Assembly (NCBI GenBank): GCA_905221605.1 | Contig: CAJNDS010001624.1 | Coordinates: 708,798 to 772,797, forward strand | Reading direction: 5' to 3' | DNA length: 64,000 nt | DNA from: Symbiodinium natans | Lineage: Eukaryota > Sar > Dinophyceae > Suessiales > Symbiodiniaceae | In this document: positions 63,611 to 64,000 of the stretch, piece by piece | Position numbering within the stretch: position 1 is the stretch's first letter | How the letters are laid out: every line of letters starts with the position of its first letter | Program-made: the position numbers and the translations under genes | The notes under the pieces: generated by a model | The model's input: only the letters and a program-made list of their open reading frames with translations | Database searches by the model: none | What the model was told of the DNA's origin: nothing

Positions 63611-64000
63611 AGTCCCTAGATGCAACAACACTTCTGCTCTTCTATGTTGTGAGGTTTTTCTGGCTTCAATGACAGTAACTTTGCCGGGATGCCGTTTGCA
63701 TTCCCACGGTGCTTCAAATACGTGCAAAATAACAGTCAACACTCAGTCAACACTCAGTCAACACTACAGTCAACACTACAGTCAACACTACCAAAACCCT
63801 GGGAAAACCAGCAGATTCCACAATTCACTCATTTCAAAGGAAAGTAATAGTACTTTAGCTTCTTAATGTCCAGAACAGCAAAATGCTGGATTTTCCGCCA
63901 TTTTGGCAGCGTTTTTGACGTATGTTGACTGTAGTGTTGACTGAGTGTGACTGAGTGTTGACTGAGGTTGACTGTATCTGATGCGTTTTTGTTGCATTTA

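Larger units (their letters stand above)
57195..64000. repeat. Satellite array: about 620-635 bp monomers plus a 230 bp module; runs past the window end
   Basis: Ten copies of a monomer core can be read, near 57488, 58123, 58758, 59381, 60016, 60870, 61498, 62115, 62830 (diverged) and 63677. Measured periods are 635, 623, 635, 624 and 617 bp where no module intervenes. Length differences come mostly from three versus four copies of an 11 bp TGTTGACTGAG unit. Each monomer contains an AGTCAACACT array and, about 130 bp later, its inverse AGTGTTGACT array, so it can fold into a long stem. The repeated 60-170 residue open frames are conserved only because the DNA is; I see no protein family and do not call them genes. 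Confidence 0.98.

Noticed and set aside
57354-63866. Recurrent open frames of about 60-200 residues in the satellite array
   Set aside because: They repeat because the DNA repeats, exist on both strands at once, cross simple repeats and show no family motif.
57195-64000. Possible CRISPR-like array
   Set aside because: Repeats are 600 bp satellites and 11 bp tandem units without unique equal-length spacers, and the genome is eukaryotic.

Overview
This 64 kb window looks like nuclear DNA of a dinoflagellate, most like Symbiodiniaceae or a relative. The protein-coding genes I could resolve (eRF1, EHD ATPase, a calcineurin-like phosphoesterase, a NEK kinase) are eukaryotic. Most are cut into 20-90 bp exons. 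The introns I could fix by reading frame and homology begin mostly with GC, often with GA, and only sometimes with GT, and they end in AG followed by G. That splice pattern is the known dinoflagellate signature. Microsatellites, TTTAGGG-like degenerate blocks and a long satellite array fit the same picture. There are no operons, Shine-Dalgarno sites or CRISPR arrays, and most long open frames are noise or repeat artefacts.

Layout. 1.9-5.05 kb (minus): C-terminal half of an EHD-family membrane-remodelling ATPase in about 19 exons, including helical and EH domains. 7.6-11.6 kb (minus): fragments of an unrecognised, probably membrane, protein. 12.9-14.6 kb (minus): complete eRF1 in three exons. 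17.7-19.05 kb (minus): at least nine exons of a metallophosphoesterase. 20.4-23.2 kb (minus): the N-terminal half of the EHD protein, including its P-loop. The two EHD halves fit one protein with only a few residues missing, yet about 15 kb and at least two recognisable genes lie between them. 25.7-32.2 kb (minus): more than 20 short exons of an unrecognised coiled-coil protein. 36.2-36.7 kb: simple repeats. 37.8-42.2 kb (minus): decayed mobile-element-like coding sequence. 44.6-45.5 kb (plus): an intronless NEK-type kinase. 50.7-51.3 kb: a large inverted repeat around a G-rich core. 53.3-53.9 kb (plus): a broken coding region. 55.8-56.4 kb (plus): likely Slu7 exons. 57.2 kb to the window end: a tandem satellite array of about 620-635 bp monomers interspersed with a 230 bp foldback module.

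The genes do not form a pathway: translation termination, endocytic membrane scission, phosphoesterase and kinase functions sit side by side, as is usual in these genomes. Nearly all resolved genes between 1.8 and 34 kb are on the minus strand, and the kinase and Slu7 candidates beyond 44 kb are on the plus strand, which fits unidirectional gene blocks. Exon calls were made by eye from frame, splice sites and remembered family consensus; no database search was run.
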